A DNA stretch of 64,000 bases, taken from Erpobdella octoculata (lineage: Eukaryota > Annelida > Clitellata > Hirudinida > Erpobdellidae). Made by a program: the position numbers and the translations under genes. The notes under the pieces were generated by a model. That model saw only the letters and a list, made by a program, of their open reading frames with translations. It was not told the DNA's origin and made no database searches. Below are positions 62,885 to 64,000 of the stretch, piece after piece (within the stretch, counting starts at the first letter, position 1; every line of letters starts with the position of its first letter). The stretch is taken from positions 49,840,205 to 49,904,204 of the forward strand of contig OZ022238.1 in assembly GCA_963978895.1 (NCBI GenBank), written 5' to 3'.

Positions 62885-63814
62885 CTTCTTCTTCTTCTTC
62901 TTCTTCTTCTTCTTCTTCTTCTTCTTCTTCTTCTTCTTCTTCTTCTTCTTCTTCTTCTTCTTCTTCTTCTTCTTCTTCTTCTTCTTCTTCTTCTACTACC
63001 ACCACCACCACCACAACCAGCACAACCACCACAACCACCACCACCGCTACCACTTCTTCTTCTTCTTTTTTTTTTCTTCTTCTTCTTCTTCTTCTTCTTC
63101 TTTTTCTTCTACCACCACCACCACCACCACAGCCACCACAGCGCCACCACAAACACCACAAACACCACCACCACCACCACCACCACCACCACCACCACCA
63201 CCACCACCACCACCACCACCACCACCACCACCACCACCACCACCACCACCACCACCACCACCACCACCACCACCACCACCACCACCACCACCACCACCAC
63301 CACCACCACCACCACCACCACCACCACCACCACCACCACCACCACCACCACCACCACCACCACCACCACCACCACCACCACCACCACCACCACCACCACC
63401 ACCACCACCACCACCACCACCACCACCACCACCACCACCACCACCACCACCACCACCACCACCACCACCACCACCACCACCACCACCACCACCACCACCA
63501 CCACCACCACCACCACCACCACAAACACCACCACCACAACAACCACAACCACAACCACCACTTCTTCTTCTTTCTCTACCACCACCACCACCACAACCAC
63601 CACCACCACCACCTCTTCTTCTTCTTCTTCTTCTTCTTCTTCTTCTTCTTCTTCTTCTTCTTCTTCTTCTACTACCACCACCACCACAGCCACCACAACC
63701 ACCACAACCACCACAACCACCACAAACACCACAACCACCACAACCACCACAACCACCACAACTACCACAACTACCACAACCACCACAACCACCACAACCA
63801 CCACCACCACTACC

Positions 63815-63845
<31 letters not shown>

Positions 63846-64000
63846 CTTCTTCTTCTTCTTCTTCTTCTTCTTCTTCTTCTTCTACTACCACCACCACCAC
63901 CACAGCCACCACAACCACCACAACCACCACAACCACCACAGCCACCACAACCACCACAGCCACCACAACCACCACAACCACCACAGCCACCACAACCACC
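62474..64000. repeat. Alternating (CTT)n and (CCA)n arrays, ~1.5 kb, reaching the window edge
   Basis: Blocks of (CTT)n (62474-62556, 62855-62995, 63617-63669, 63817-63880) alternate with (ACC)n/(CAA) variants. A nearly pure (ACC)n run extends from about 63160 to 63520. The plus strand is almost free of G. Poly-Val, poly-Glu and poly-Trp frames on the minus strand are artefacts. Confidence 0.97.

Noticed and set aside
62355..63999. Very long minus-strand open frames rich in Val, Glu and Trp
   Set aside because: They are translations of pure (CTT)n and (CCA)n repeats; no start, splice or domain evidence.

Overview
This window looks like nuclear DNA from a bilaterian invertebrate. Genes are split into many short exons with GT-AG introns, intergenic DNA is AT-rich, and there are tRNA-derived SINEs, many short hAT-type elements and a great deal of microsatellite and minisatellite DNA. 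Reading protein similarity by eye, I cannot place the animal to phylum. One assembly gap (N run, 23665-23864) is present.

Five protein genes could be assembled exon by exon from phase-compatible splice sites. Left to right they are: a TANGO6-like gene (+, 1829-9994) whose C-terminal HEAT part appears to be missing; an FMR1/FXR family RNA-binding protein (+, 11536-21159, 16 exons, 688 residues); a compact capicua (CIC) repressor (+, about 28328-35168, first exon not found); ECT2/Pebble RhoGEF (-, 46618 to 38288, 22 exons, 926 residues); and lateral signaling target 2 (LST2/ZFYVE28) (+, 47689-54310, 14 exons, about 944 residues). ECT2 and LST2 are divergent with about 1.07 kb between their start codons. 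CIC and ECT2 are convergent. The set mixes endomembrane/endosome (TANGO6, LST2), translation control (FXR), signalling-dependent repression (CIC) and cytokinesis (ECT2), with no sign of a shared pathway.

The last 9.7 kb (54311-64000) holds no recognisable gene apart from one candidate first coding exon at 61563. It is made of direct repeats, hAT elements and, at the right edge, about 1.5 kb of alternating (CTT)n and (CCA)n.

The most unusual signal is that many minisatellites in the introns begin exactly at, or contain copies of, a real splice junction. Donor-containing arrays are seen in TANGO6 (two), FXR (two), CIC (one clear, one weaker) and ECT2 (one, plus an exon-end copy at a second exon); LST2 has an acceptor-containing array. 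This looks like a recurrent process that seeds tandem arrays at exon-intron borders. Two GC-AG introns, an inverted SINE pair around one ECT2 exon, and a truncated TANGO6 are the other points of interest.
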